Shown here piece by piece: positions 44,935-53,930 of a stretch of DNA of 64,000 nucleotides. Source of the stretch: Pseudonocardia alaniniphila (GTDB lineage Bacteria > Actinomycetota > Actinomycetes > Mycobacteriales > Pseudonocardiaceae). How positions within the stretch are numbered: the first letter of the stretch is position 1; each line of letters begins with the position of its first letter. The stretch is taken from assembly GCF_022524485.1 (NCBI RefSeq), contig NZ_JAKXMK010000031.1, positions 1 to 64,000 of the forward strand. Reading direction: 5' to 3'. The position numbers were made by a program, and so were the translations under genes. A model generated the notes under the pieces. The model saw only the letters and a list, made by a program, of their open reading frames with translations. It was not told the DNA's origin and did no database searches.

Positions 44935-45855
44935 ATGAAGAAGCTCATCCGCGCAGTTCGGTACGGGGCTGTCGCCGTAGCGAGCCTCGCCGCGCTCACC
45001 GCCTGCAGCTTCCAGGCCGCCGCTCCGTCCGTGCCGCTCCCGCAGGTGGGAGCCCTCGGGCAGGTGGTCGGCAGCAGTCCGCCTCCGATCGCGAACTCGG
45101 TGGGGCAGGTGCAGGTTTTCGGGGGCCCGACGACCGGCACGCTGACGCTGCCCACCAATCACGGCGCGGCTCCCAGCATTCAACTTCAGGCGGTCAACAG
45201 CCCTCAGATCGGCGTCTACGTCACGGACAGCGCCGGCATGACCCTGTACCGCTCCGCCGCGGACAGTACGAACCCCCCGCAGTCCACTTGTGACAGCGAC
45301 TGCGCGGCGACTTTTCCGCCGCTGGTGGTCGGGCCTTCCGCGAAGATCTACACGGCCGGAGTAAACGCCTCCAGCGTCGGTTACGTCCAGCGGTCCGACG
45401 GCACCTACCAGGTGACCATCAACGGATCGCCGATGTACTACTACTGGCAGGACCAACAGCCCGGCCAGATCAACGGTCAGGGTGTTGCCGACAACTGGTC
45501 GACCGTGAGCCCGACGGGCGGTAGTGCCGCATCCGGGCGGTCGTCGGGTGGACAGTCCTCGGGCGGGCAGTCGTCGGGCTCCGGTTCCGTCGACGGAAGG
45601 CCCAACGAGCTCACGGTCTATGAGGGGGCGAATTTCCGGGGGGAGTTCACCGAGCTGGAAGGAGGTTTCAGCAACTTTGCCACTGTAGACCTCAATGACA
45701 AGATCACATCTATTGCCAATAACACGGGCCAGGACATGTGTTTCTGGACCGATGCCAACTTCCAGGGGTCGGAGGTCAAAGTTCCTGCGGGCGTCACCGT
45801 GGCGCAGCTCAGCCAGCCCTTCGACGACAAGATCTCCTCGGAGAAGCAGTGCTGA
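44935..45855 (+). CDS. lipoprotein with COG4315 repeat domain and I36/crystallin-like domain
   Basis: The 306-residue product has a lipoprotein signal peptide with lipobox LTAC (Cys24). Residues about 70-195 match the secreted-repeat lipoprotein family (IGVYVTDSAGMTLYRS; PPQSTCDSDCAATFPPL; SPMYYYWQDQQPGQINGQGV). A Gly/Ser/Gln linker follows (about 200-225). The C-terminal 80 residues (LTVYEGANFRGEFTELEGGF; MCFWTDANFQGSEVKVPAG) resemble peptidase-inhibitor-I36 / beta-gamma-crystallin folds. It is exported and membrane-anchored. Joining these two domains is unusual. ATG 44935 is chosen for the signal peptide. Confidence 0.8.
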   Translation: MKKLIRAVRYGAVAVASLAALTACSFQAAAPSVPLPQVGALGQVVGSSPPPIANSVGQVQVFGGPTTGTLTLPTNHGAAPSIQLQAVNSPQIGVYVTDSAGMTLYRSAADSTNPPQSTCDSDCAATFPPLVVGPSAKIYTAGVNASSVGYVQRSDGTYQVTINGSPMYYYWQDQQPGQINGQGVADNWSTVSPTGGSAASGRSSGGQSSGGQSSGSGSVDGRPNELTVYEGANFRGEFTELEGGFSNFATVDLNDKITSIANNTGQDMCFWTDANFQGSEVKVPAGVTVAQLSQPFDDKISSEKQC

Positions 45856-46076
45856 TACCGGCTGGTGATCCGCGGTAAGTCCCGGCAGCGAGGAGCGGAC
45901 TCCTGGCGCCGCCGGTCAGGGCGACGCCGGGGGTCACCGTGAGGACATCGGCAGCCCGTAAGGATGGCTTCAGGCATTTCGGACAGCTCGGGCGGGGCCG
46001 GTTGCCTCATTCGGGTGACTAGCCAATACTGCCCGTGCGTCATGATCACCCGTTCGGACAAGGAGGTCTGGCGGTA

Positions 46077-47924
46077 GTGGGCAACCGGCACCAACGACTC
46101 ACCCTGTTGGACCTGGTCGACTGCAACGCGATCGAGCATCCCGATGCCCTCGCCCTGGTGGACGGCGAGATTCGATTGAGCTGGTCCGAGTATCGGGCGC
46201 AGGCTCGGGCGATCGCGCTGGTGCTGATGGACCTGGGGGTGGGCCGCGGCGACGTGGTGGGTCTGCACATGGTCAACCGCGCAGAGCACGTGCTTGCTGA
46301 TGTCGGCGCGGTGATGGCGGGCGCCATTCCCTGCAGCTACTACAACAGCCTGGCCGCCGAGCAGCTTGCCTGGGTTGCGGCGGACTCGGCGGCTTCGGTG
46401 GTGGTCGTCGATGCCGTCCGGCTGCCCCTGTGGCTGGCCATCCAGGAGCAACTGCCCAGGCTGAGGTACGTGCTCGTGCTCGACCTGGAACCGGATGTCG
46501 TGCCGCCGCTGGGCGTGGAACGGTTCGAGCAGTTGGTGGCCGTCGCCTCGGAACAGCTTGGTCAGCGCGGGCTCGAGATCGACTACGCCAGCTACCAGAT
46601 GCACCCGAGCGATCCGCTGACCATCGTCTACACGTCGGGTACGACGGGGTTTCCCAAGGGCACGATCATCACCCACACCGCCGCGCTGTGGGTGATGGAG
46701 CAGGTGAACAGGCAGCTCGTCGAACATCTCGGCGGTCCGGTTCCGATCGGGTGGTCGACGGTGTCCTATCTTCCGTTGGCTCACGTGGCGGAGCGGTTGT
46801 TCTCGCACTACCAAGGTTTGGCGCGGGCGATCACGGTCACTTATGTTCGGGATTCCGCGAAGTTGCCGCAGATACTCCCGGCGACCCGGCCCAACCTGTT
46901 CCTCGGGGTGCCGAGGGTCTGGGAAAGAATGTACGGCGCCATCCGAGAACGAGCGGCGAATCAGAAGAGCCGCTTCCGGCGGCTGCTCGTCAACTCGGCG
47001 CTCTCGGTTGCTCGCGAGGTGGGCACCGCACGATTGACCGGCAAGAACGCACGCTGGTGGACCCGCCTCCGGAGTCCGCTCATGGAGCGAGTCGTCTACC
47101 GGCGGCTGCGCGCGGGGCTCGGTCTGGATCGGGTGGAGCTCGCGGTCAGCGGCGCGGCATCGCTGCCGGCCGAGGTGGTGGCGTTCTTCGCCGGGATGGG
47201 AATCACCATCATCGAGGTGTACGGGATGACCGAGACGTGCGCGATGCTCGCGCACAGTCCGCTGCACGCACCGCGGCTGGGCAGCGTGGGGCGCGCGCTG
47301 CCCGGCGTCGACCTGTGGATCGCCCCGGATGGCGAAGTACTGGCGAGAGGCCCGAACATCACCCCCGGCTATCTGAACCAGCCGCAGGCGACGGCGGAGG
47401 CGATCGACGCGGCGGGCTGGCTGCACACCGGCGACATCGGCGCCCTGGACGACGACGGATACCTGCGCATCACCGGTCGTAAGAAGGAACTCATCAACAC
47501 CGCGTCCGGGAAGACGATCTCACCCGCCGGCGTGGAGGGCGCCTTGTCGTCAGGCTCCGACCTGGTCGGGTCGGTCTACGTGCACGGTGATGACAAGCCT
47601 TGCCTCGTGGCCCTGGTCACCCTCGATCCCGGCTGGGCGCAGTGGTGTGCCGCGCGGGACATCAAGGTTCGTTCGATCGCCGAAGCGGTTGCCGATGGAC
47701 GGGTGCGGCTGGAGGTGGCCCGGTGCATCGGCGCGGGCAACGCTGCCCTCTCCCGGGTCGAGCAGGTCAAGAACTGGGCCCTCCTGCCGGAGGAATGGAG
47801 CAGCGAGGCAGGCCAGCTCACGCCGACGTTCAAGCTGAAACGCACGGTGATCGCTCAGTGGTACCGCGACGAGATCGAGGAACTCTACGACCCGCTGACG
47901 GCCGAATCGTGGACGGACGAGTAA
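46077..47924 (+). CDS. AMP-dependent synthetase / long-chain acyl-CoA ligase
   Basis: The 615-residue adenylate-forming enzyme has the P-loop-like A3 motif IVYTSGTTGFPKGTIITH, A5 VYGMTETCAML, A7/A8 GWLHTGDIGALDDDGYLRITGRKKELI, and the C-terminal Lys region TPTFKLKRTVI. It resembles FadD15-type ligases in length and in the LPLAHVAERLFSHYQG segment. It activates a carboxylic acid as acyl-AMP and transfers it to CoA. GTG 46077 is preferred because AAGGAGG lies 10 bases upstream; GTG 46035 would add 14 residues. Its stop lies 2 bp from the convergent ATP-grasp stop. Confidence 0.9.
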   Translation: MGNRHQRLTLLDLVDCNAIEHPDALALVDGEIRLSWSEYRAQARAIALVLMDLGVGRGDVVGLHMVNRAEHVLADVGAVMAGAIPCSYYNSLAAEQLAWVAADSAASVVVVDAVRLPLWLAIQEQLPRLRYVLVLDLEPDVVPPLGVERFEQLVAVASEQLGQRGLEIDYASYQMHPSDPLTIVYTSGTTGFPKGTIITHTAALWVMEQVNRQLVEHLGGPVPIGWSTVSYLPLAHVAERLFSHYQGLARAITVTYVRDSAKLPQILPATRPNLFLGVPRVWERMYGAIRERAANQKSRFRRLLVNSALSVAREVGTARLTGKNARWWTRLRSPLMERVVYRRLRAGLGLDRVELAVSGAASLPAEVVAFFAGMGITIIEVYGMTETCAMLAHSPLHAPRLGSVGRALPGVDLWIAPDGEVLARGPNITPGYLNQPQATAEAIDAAGWLHTGDIGALDDDGYLRITGRKKELINTASGKTISPAGVEGALSSGSDLVGSVYVHGDDKPCLVALVTLDPGWAQWCAARDIKVRSIAEAVADGRVRLEVARCIGAGNAALSRVEQVKNWALLPEEWSSEAGQLTPTFKLKRTVIAQWYRDEIEELYDPLTAESWTDE

Positions 47925-47925
47925 C

Positions 47926-49326
47926 TCACACCGGATCCGGTGCGATGAGTGCCGTGCTCTGGAAACCGCCCCGACTGGCGCCGATCACCACGTCTCCGGC
48001 ACGAACGCCCGGGCCCATGTGGCGCACCCCGACACTCGCCGCCTCGCCGTCGATCATGAACGGACTGAGCACATATGGCACCTGCGCCACGATCTCCTGC
48101 CCGGAGTCCCGATCGAGGAACGGCATCGTCATGCGGTCGGATTCGACGCGTTGCTGGAGGACAACCGGCGACTCGCGGGCGGCATGGACAGCGGCCGCGA
48201 GCCAGTCCTTCTCCGACGTCTGGCTTCCGAAGAGCACGCCGTTTCCGGACTTGCCGACGGCGGGCTTCGAGACCAGCCGGTCGCGCTCGTCGGTCGCCAT
48301 GCGTAGCAGCTTCTCGTGCACGGCCGGATCGCCGTCCAGGCCCAGGCAGGTGGTCCACGGAACGTGGGTTCGCACCAACGCGCTGTCCGCCGGGTCGAGC
48401 AGGCCCGCATCACAGTCCTCATGGAGCCAGGCCAGGACCGCCTTCGAGGAGATGAGGGCCGACTCCGTACGCGGGAACAGCTCCACAGTTCGGGCGCGAT
48501 CGGCGCTACGCAGCGCGGCGAGTCCGCCGCCGTCGTCGACTATGCGGTCGCTGCCCCACTGGAACATGACGAGATCGATCGGCAGACCGGCGGCGAGCAG
48601 TCGACCGGCGGCGTTGATGCCGAGCTCGACGAGGTCGGCCTGGACGACCTCCAGGCCCACCCGCTCAGCATCGGCCAGGACGGGCTTCTTGATCCTCTCG
48701 TGGCGACGGCGCGTTCCGTTGGCGTCGATCCCCCAACACGCGGGGACGAGCATCCGACGTGGACGGCCGTTCCCGACCTGGGAACCGAGCGTCCGGACCA
48801 ACGCCGCGGAGCGGGCGGTCACAGAGGACGGCGGCGGGTGCAGACCGCTCTGCGGACACAATCGGGCGTAGGCCTCCGCGAGCCGGGGCGTCACCGTGTC
48901 GCCCCCGAGCCGTGTGCTGTTGTTGAACTCGAGCAAGCGTGGCTGACCCTGCTCGACCAGGAGGTCGGGACGGGCATACCGGGTGAGCTCTGCGGCCACC
49001 AGCGGGCGATCGGGATCCATCAGCTGGAGCTCATGGGGAAAGCGGAGTGCGCGGTGTAGTTCGCCCAGCGTCGCGGCACGGCGACGGCACGCCTCGACGG
49101 CCAGGTGCAACAGCCGGGCCGTGAGCCACCCGAGGCCGCGGTAGGCCCGTTCTCGGATGATCACCGGCCGGAGTGGTTCCCAGTGCCTGCCGTCCCATTC
49201 CTGGCGTCTGTAGCCCCTCCATCCGGTCGAAGACCTCCGGCGGGTGAGCAACTCTTCGCGGAGCTCCTCGGGCAGCGCAACCCAGACGTCATCGACCAGA
49301 AGAGCAGAGGGTGCATTATCGTTCAT
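47926..49326 (-). CDS. circularly permuted ATP-grasp protein, paralog 2
   Basis: The 466-residue protein parallels the one at 40192-41613 along its whole length: N-terminal WVALPEELREELLTRRRSSTGW, YARPDLLVEQGQPRLLEFNN (E-x-N early), FPRTESALISSKAVLAWLHEDC, LVSKPAVGKSGNGVLFGS (Lys/Gly nucleotide motif late), VVLQQRVESD and VLSPFMIDGEA. The order again indicates circular permutation. ATP-dependent amide or ester ligation of an unknown pair is the likely chemistry. It lies 54 bases downstream of the DUF6875-like gene in the same direction, forming an apparent operon. Confidence 0.75.
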   Translation of the reverse strand: MNDNAPSALLVDDVWVALPEELREELLTRRRSSTGWRGYRRQEWDGRHWEPLRPVIIRERAYRGLGWLTARLLHLAVEACRRRAATLGELHRALRFPHELQLMDPDRPLVAAELTRYARPDLLVEQGQPRLLEFNNSTRLGGDTVTPRLAEAYARLCPQSGLHPPPSSVTARSAALVRTLGSQVGNGRPRRMLVPACWGIDANGTRRRHERIKKPVLADAERVGLEVVQADLVELGINAAGRLLAAGLPIDLVMFQWGSDRIVDDGGGLAALRSADRARTVELFPRTESALISSKAVLAWLHEDCDAGLLDPADSALVRTHVPWTTCLGLDGDPAVHEKLLRMATDERDRLVSKPAVGKSGNGVLFGSQTSEKDWLAAAVHAARESPVVLQQRVESDRMTMPFLDRDSGQEIVAQVPYVLSPFMIDGEAASVGVRHMGPGVRAGDVVIGASRGGFQSTALIAPDPV

Positions 49327-49380
49327 ATCGCGAATCTCTCTCCGGTGAGGACGACGACGGCGTACGGAGTTCGGCCCCGG

Positions 49381-50007
49381 CTATGCCGAAAGGCCATGGC
49401 GATCACGCGCGCGCCTATACAGCGAGAGCAGGAGCGGGTCGCGTACGCGGCCACGCTCGAAATATGTATGGAAGCGTGAATGATATACCCTGAACCATCG
49501 TTCAGAATCATGTAAGAAAAGGACGTCGTGTGGTGCCATGTGTCGTATCGCGAGCAGTGCGACGGGGGCGATGGAGACTCTGAAACCGGAATTCCGGAAC
49601 GCTCTCTCGTCGCAGTTCGGGTGGAATTGGCCGACCATCAACCCGGATTGCACGGCGAAGTCTTTCAGGCGTTCATACGCCGCATCCAAGCGCTCCCAGC
49701 CGTCAGGGCCCATGCGTGGCATGACTATCAGCCAGCTGTCGAGCAGGACTCCCGAACTGCGTGGTTGGTGGCCCGCCGCGCCGAATTCGCGGATCTCGGT
49801 CTGCAGTGCATCGATCAGTTCCGGTTCATCGGAGCCGTCGATGTCGTATCGTATGTGAGTCTCCAAGGCGTGCTCGTTGAGCGCACGAGGAACGAAGGGG
49901 CACACGGGCCCGGATCGGCCGATCCGTCGGTCGCCGACTGAAACGTATTCGCGCAGCCATGAATCCACCAGGCTGCGGTGCTCGTCGGGATTGAACTCAT
50001 CGATCAT
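49381..50007 (-). CDS. DUF6875-like protein
   Basis: The 208-residue protein contains GPVCPFVPRALNEHAL, the mid-block VMPRMGPDGWERLDAAYE, QFHPNCDERAFRNSGFRVSIAP and PVALLAIRHMAPHDVLFLHDS. I match these to DUF6875-type proteins of actinobacteria, of unknown function. The Cys and His residues (CPF, HPNCD) are possible catalytic or metal sites. ATG 50007 overlaps the stop of the preceding small gene by 4 bp (ATGA); the frame is open to 50124 but without similar residues. It precedes ATP-grasp paralog 2. Confidence 0.65.
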   Translation of the reverse strand: MIDEFNPDEHRSLVDSWLREYVSVGDRRIGRSGPVCPFVPRALNEHALETHIRYDIDGSDEPELIDALQTEIREFGAAGHQPRSSGVLLDSWLIVMPRMGPDGWERLDAAYERLKDFAVQSGLMVGQFHPNCDERAFRNSGFRVSIAPVALLAIRHMAPHDVLFLHDSERWFRVYHSRFHTYFERGRVRDPLLLSLYRRARDRHGLSA

Positions 50008-50186
50008 GGTGTGGCCGCCGCTGGAGCGGAAAGTGCCGCGAGTGCCCCGGTCTGTCCGAGCATTATCGCGGATGCGTCCACGTCGTTCGGGGAACACTCC
50101 GCTCGTTCGGCGATTGCGCACCATTCATCCAGCCGCAACAGTCGACCGGAACAATTGGACAACAACCTCAGCACCTCCGACACCAT
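50004..50186 (-). CDS. small protein, first gene of the DUF6875/ATP-grasp operon
   Basis: A 60-residue product from ATG 50186 (MVSEVLRLLSNCSGRLLRLD to ALAALSAPAAATP) ends with a 4-bp overlap on the DUF6875-like gene. The pattern of helix, turn, CAIAERAECSPNDVDASAIM, is reminiscent of a winged-helix segment, but it could equally be a peptide substrate or carrier for the ligase. The ribosome site is weak. The frame is open to 50237. Evidence for expression is only the coupling overlap. Confidence 0.4.
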   Translation of the reverse strand: MVSEVLRLLSNCSGRLLRLDEWCAIAERAECSPNDVDASAIMLGQTGALAALSAPAAATP

Positions 50187-51070
50187 GAGCTTGCCACGTC
50201 GCGCATTGCGACGAGGTCGGCCGCTCGACCACAACATCTGCGGTTGATCGATGCGCCACGATCGCCGTTGGCCGACGCGCCTCGAAGATCCGTCTCATAC
50301 CGGTTGCTACACGCCTCTCGATCGCCAAGCTCCCCCCAATGCGACCGAACTAGCCGATCGCGCGTGTTTTGCGCATCGTAATGAACTCCTGAACGCAGTG
50401 CTCTCACTGCCGTGAGACCCACCAGCCGTGGCCACGATAAAGGACGCTCGAGTCCGAACCGCTGCGCGACCGACCACCCGGCGGGTGGCATGAGTCCAGT
50501 TGGCGCGCAATAGGCGGCATGTTACGAAACTGGTGCCGTTTGCTGTACTCCGTGCTTTCGGCGATCCGCCGGCACATCAGCTTCGGGCAGACCGGCAGAA
50601 ATGCGCCCATATGCCCGGCACACATATGGCCGGAATGTGACGCTCGCCCCCCTTGTAGGAGAAGCAAGGTGTGGCCATGATCTCGTCGACGGCTTCATGA
50701 ATGCTCGATAAGATTGATCATCACAGCTGGGGGGCCCACCGAAAAGTAAACGTCAGGTTATTTGTGGTACGGAAAGATCGGTCCAGAGAGATCGTTGTCG
50801 GGAATCCGCGGTCTGACCCCGGAGATGCGAGACCGGTCGTTGCCGGTGGAGCTCAGGCTGCGGTCTTCCCCGGACGGGAGGAGGCTCGGCCAGGGAGGGC
50901 GGCGCCGCCCATCGCGGGCGCCGGGGAGTCTCCCGTCCCGCATCCGATCACAACGGCGTGTGCGTCGATCACATCCCGGACCGCACCGTGGACGCCGCGC
51001 CACCACCGCGACACCGCGCCGTCGGATGATGAGTCGCGGACCGACCAGCCTGGGCGGCCGGGGAACACGT
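50187..51070. other. gene-free stretch of about 880 bases
   Basis: Several open frames of 60-130 codons overlap on both strands but none shows a family signature, ribosome site or neighbour coupling. The left end should hold the promoter of the small protein/DUF6875/ATP-grasp operon. No repeat or RNA gene was recognised. Confidence 0.5.
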
Positions 51071-51901
51071 CTACTGCGGTGAATTGTCTCCGCGGCCGGT
51101 GAGTGTCACGTCGCTGACCGCGTCGTGCGCTCCTATCGCAGCCGCGTGCGGAAGGCTGGTGGCGCTGCGGACGCTGTACCGGCCGGCCGGGACGTTGTCG
51201 AAGCGGTACATGCCATGGTCATCGGTCACGGTCGTGCCGACCGCGCGTCCGTGCTGATCGTGCAGGTGGAGCGTGATCCCGGGGACGGCCTGCCCGGCCG
51301 CTGTGACAGTGCCGGTGAGTACGCCGAGGGTCTGGACGGGCAGGTCGACGACGTGATCGGAACCTGCCGCGGCACCGAGTTCGATCACACGGGCGACGGG
51401 CTCGGCTCCGGGAGTCGCGACCGCGATCGTGACGGTCGTCGTGGCGATGCCGTCGAGGCGGTAGCGGCCGTCCGGATCGGACATGGTGCTGGCGATGACC
51501 TCGCCCGCCGGATCGAGCGCGAGCACTGCGGCGGCCGGCACGGGGTGGCCGGTCTGCGGGTCGTGCACGATCCCGGTGATTCTGCCGATCGTCGTGAGTT
51601 CGACATCGATCAGCGTGGAGCGTGCCCGGTCGAAGATCGTCGCCGTCACCGAGACGGCGTGCGGTTCGTAACCAGGACGGCGGGCGATCAGGATGTAGTG
51701 GCCGGGACGGAGGCCGTCGAAGCGGAACCGGCCGTCCTCACCGGTGGTCACCCGTGAGATCTGGCTGCCGACGCTGTCGGTCAGTGTGAGAGTCACGCCG
51801 GACAGCGGTCTCGTTGCACTGTGGACCCGGCCGGTGAGCGATGCCGAGGGTGCTTCGTCGGTGGCGATGGGCCCGGCGAAGACATCGTGCTGGTCCGTCA
51901 C
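51071..51901 (-). CDS. protein of three carboxypeptidase-regulatory-like beta-sandwich domains
   Basis: The 276-residue protein consists of three tandem domains of about 80-85 residues, each with a TGxV start (LTGRVHSATRPLSGVTLTL; ITGIVHDPQTGHPVPAAAV; LTGTVTAAGQAVPGITLHL) and a turn such as TGEDGRFRFDGLRPGHYIL, DPDGRYRLDG or DDHGMYRFDNVPAGRY. There is no signal peptide or transmembrane helix, which is odd because such domains are usually extracellular. It lies 12 bases downstream of an MFS transporter carrying the same kind of domain, so the two are co-transcribed. Confidence 0.82.
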   Translation of the reverse strand: MTDQHDVFAGPIATDEAPSASLTGRVHSATRPLSGVTLTLTDSVGSQISRVTTGEDGRFRFDGLRPGHYILIARRPGYEPHAVSVTATIFDRARSTLIDVELTTIGRITGIVHDPQTGHPVPAAAVLALDPAGEVIASTMSDPDGRYRLDGIATTTVTIAVATPGAEPVARVIELGAAAGSDHVVDLPVQTLGVLTGTVTAAGQAVPGITLHLHDQHGRAVGTTVTDDHGMYRFDNVPAGRYSVRSATSLPHAAAIGAHDAVSDVTLTGRGDNSPQ

Positions 51902-51913
51902 GGGATGTCCTTC

Positions 51914-53737
51914 CTAGTGCCGCTGCAGAACCGGCAGGGCGATGTCGTGCTGCTGGGTTGTGCCCGCCGCGACGGTCACGACCTCGTGGATCGCCGGGTG
52001 CTCGACGGTAACGAGGGTCAGTGGTTGCACGGGTAGGGCGTCGAGCCGGTACTGGCCGTGCGCGTCGGCGACGGTGCTGCTCACTACGCTGCCGTCGGCG
52101 GCGTGCGCGGTGACGGTGACCAGAGCGGGCGCGGGCCCGGTGGTCCCGTCGACGACGCCCGTGACGGCTCGGGGCGCCGGTCGGGCCGGCACGCCGTGGG
52201 CCTGCCCGGCGGACCCCAGCGCGTCTGCCGCTCGTCCGGCAAGAGGCACGGTCGGGTCCGGTTCGATGGGGGCAGACACCTTCTGCAGGGGCCGGCTGCG
52301 CTGCCGTCCCGGGATGAAGGAGGTGATGACGAGCGCGAGGAGCGCCGCGCCGGAGCCGACCGCCAGGACGACGCGGAACGCGTCCTGCGAGGGGAAGGTG
52401 GCGCCCTCGATCGTGATGGTGATCTGTGCGAGAACGACCCCGGCGACCGCGCTGGAGACCGAGGTGCCGATGGAGCGCATGAGCGTGTTGAGGCTGTTGG
52501 CGGCGGCGGTCTCCGACACAGGGACGGCGCCCATGACGAGGGCGGGCATCGCCCCGTAGGCAAGGCCGACACCGGCGCCGATGATGCTGGAGACGACGAC
52601 GAGTTGCCAGATCTCGGACATGAGCACGATGGCCAGCGCGTAGCCGGCGGCCACCACGAAGGCGCCCCACATCAGCGTGACCTTCGGCCCCCGGGTGCGG
52701 GAGATGCGAGCGGAGAGGGGAGCCATCGCCATCATGACCAGCCCGTTCGGTGCCATGATCAGGCCGACGGCGAGCATGCTCTGCCCCAGCCCGAAGCCCG
52801 AGCTCTCGGGCAGCTGGATCAGCTGTGGTAGCACCAACGACATCGCGAACATCGCGAACCCGAACACTGCCGAGGCGATGTTGGTGAGCAGGACCTGGGG
52901 ACGTGCGGTGGTGCGCAGGTCCACCAGCGGCCGCGGTGCCCGGAGCTCCCAGCGACCCCAGAAGGCCAGTACGACGACGGACGCCGCCACCAGGCCGAGG
53001 GTCAGCCCGCTGCCCCATCCCCAGTCCGCGCCGCTGGAGATCACCAGCAGCAGAGCCACCAGTACCGCCGAGAGTCCGACGGCTCCGACGAAGTCGAATC
53101 GCCCGCCGGCACGGACGGGGGATTCGGGCACAACGCTCACCACGAGCACGGCGACGAGCGCGCCGAGGCCGGCGGCGGTCCAGAACAGGACGTGCCAGTC
53201 GGTGCGTTCGGCCAGGAACGCGGCCGCGGGAAGCCCGAGTGCGCCACCCACCCCGAGCGAGGCGCTCATCATGGCCGTGGCGGAGCCGAGCCGTTCCGCG
53301 GGGAGCTCGTCGCGCATGATGCTGATCCCGAGTGGGATCACACCGGCCGAGAGGCCTTGCAAGGTCCGCCCGACGACCATCGGGACGAGGCTGTCGCTGA
53401 GCGCGCAGACGACCGATCCGATGACCAGCAGGACCAGACTGACGAGGAGCAGCCGCCTCTTGCCGTACATGTCGCCCAGCCGCCCGATGGTCGGCGTGGC
53501 CACCGCGCCGGCGAGCAGGGTCGCGGTGACAGCCCAGACGGCCTCGGACGCCGAAGCGTGGAGGAGCGTGGGCAGCTGCGGGACCAGCGGGATGATCACG
53601 GTCTGCATCAATGCGACCACGATCCCGCCGAAGGCCAGCACGGCGACCACGGCGTTGGGGCGAGGCCGGACGGCGGTCTCGGCCCGGTGCCGGTCTGCGC
53701 GGGATGGATCGGCGGAGGCCTGATGGACAGCGGACAT
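51914..53737 (-). CDS. DHA2-type MFS transporter fused to a carboxypeptidase-regulatory-like domain
   Basis: Residues about 28-480 form a drug:H+ antiporter-2-type transporter (VVALMQTVIIPLVPQLPTLL; GRLGDMYGKRRLLLVSL; GRTLQGLSAGVIPLGISIM; the second-half AAANSLNTLMRSIGTSVSSA). A linker of about 45 residues follows, then residues about 525-605 form one beta-sandwich domain (TGVVDGTTGPAPALVTVTA; DAHGQYRLDALPVQPLTLV). The family normally ends soon after the last helix, so the appended domain is unusual. The gene is divergent from a TetR regulator with a palindrome between, typical of drug-efflux control. Confidence 0.88.
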   Translation of the reverse strand: MSAVHQASADPSRADRHRAETAVRPRPNAVVAVLAFGGIVVALMQTVIIPLVPQLPTLLHASASEAVWAVTATLLAGAVATPTIGRLGDMYGKRRLLLVSLVLLVIGSVVCALSDSLVPMVVGRTLQGLSAGVIPLGISIMRDELPAERLGSATAMMSASLGVGGALGLPAAAFLAERTDWHVLFWTAAGLGALVAVLVVSVVPESPVRAGGRFDFVGAVGLSAVLVALLLVISSGADWGWGSGLTLGLVAASVVVLAFWGRWELRAPRPLVDLRTTARPQVLLTNIASAVFGFAMFAMSLVLPQLIQLPESSGFGLGQSMLAVGLIMAPNGLVMMAMAPLSARISRTRGPKVTLMWGAFVVAAGYALAIVLMSEIWQLVVVSSIIGAGVGLAYGAMPALVMGAVPVSETAAANSLNTLMRSIGTSVSSAVAGVVLAQITITIEGATFPSQDAFRVVLAVGSGAALLALVITSFIPGRQRSRPLQKVSAPIEPDPTVPLAGRAADALGSAGQAHGVPARPAPRAVTGVVDGTTGPAPALVTVTAHAADGSVVSSTVADAHGQYRLDALPVQPLTLVTVEHPAIHEVVTVAAGTTQQHDIALPVLQRH

Positions 53738-53778
53738 GCGTCTCCCTCGTGGGACTGCGCAGACGTGACGGAGCGGCT

Positions 53779-53798
53779 TAAATCACTCGGTTGATTTA
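53779..53798. promoter_or_regulatory. palindromic TetR operator upstream of the DHA2 transporter
   Basis: TAAATCA (53779-53785) and TGATTTA (53792-53798) are perfect inverted arms around 6 bases. The element lies 41 bases upstream of the transporter start and about 130 bases before the divergent TetR gene. Its size and symmetry suit a TetR dimer. Confidence 0.6.
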
Positions 53799-53930
53799 CA
53801 CTAACAGGCGCGGTTGACTGGGCTGCGTCCGTGGACGATCGATCTCGAGGAGGCGCGTAGTGCAGCACCAGGCAGGTGAGCAGGCTCTGTGCTCACCGGT
53901 GCCCGGCGGAGTCCGTGAGCTGCCGGTGAG

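Noticed and set aside
50187..51070. Small genes in the gap upstream of the DUF6875 operon
   Set aside because: All frames there lack family features and ribosome sites, and overlap one another on both strands.
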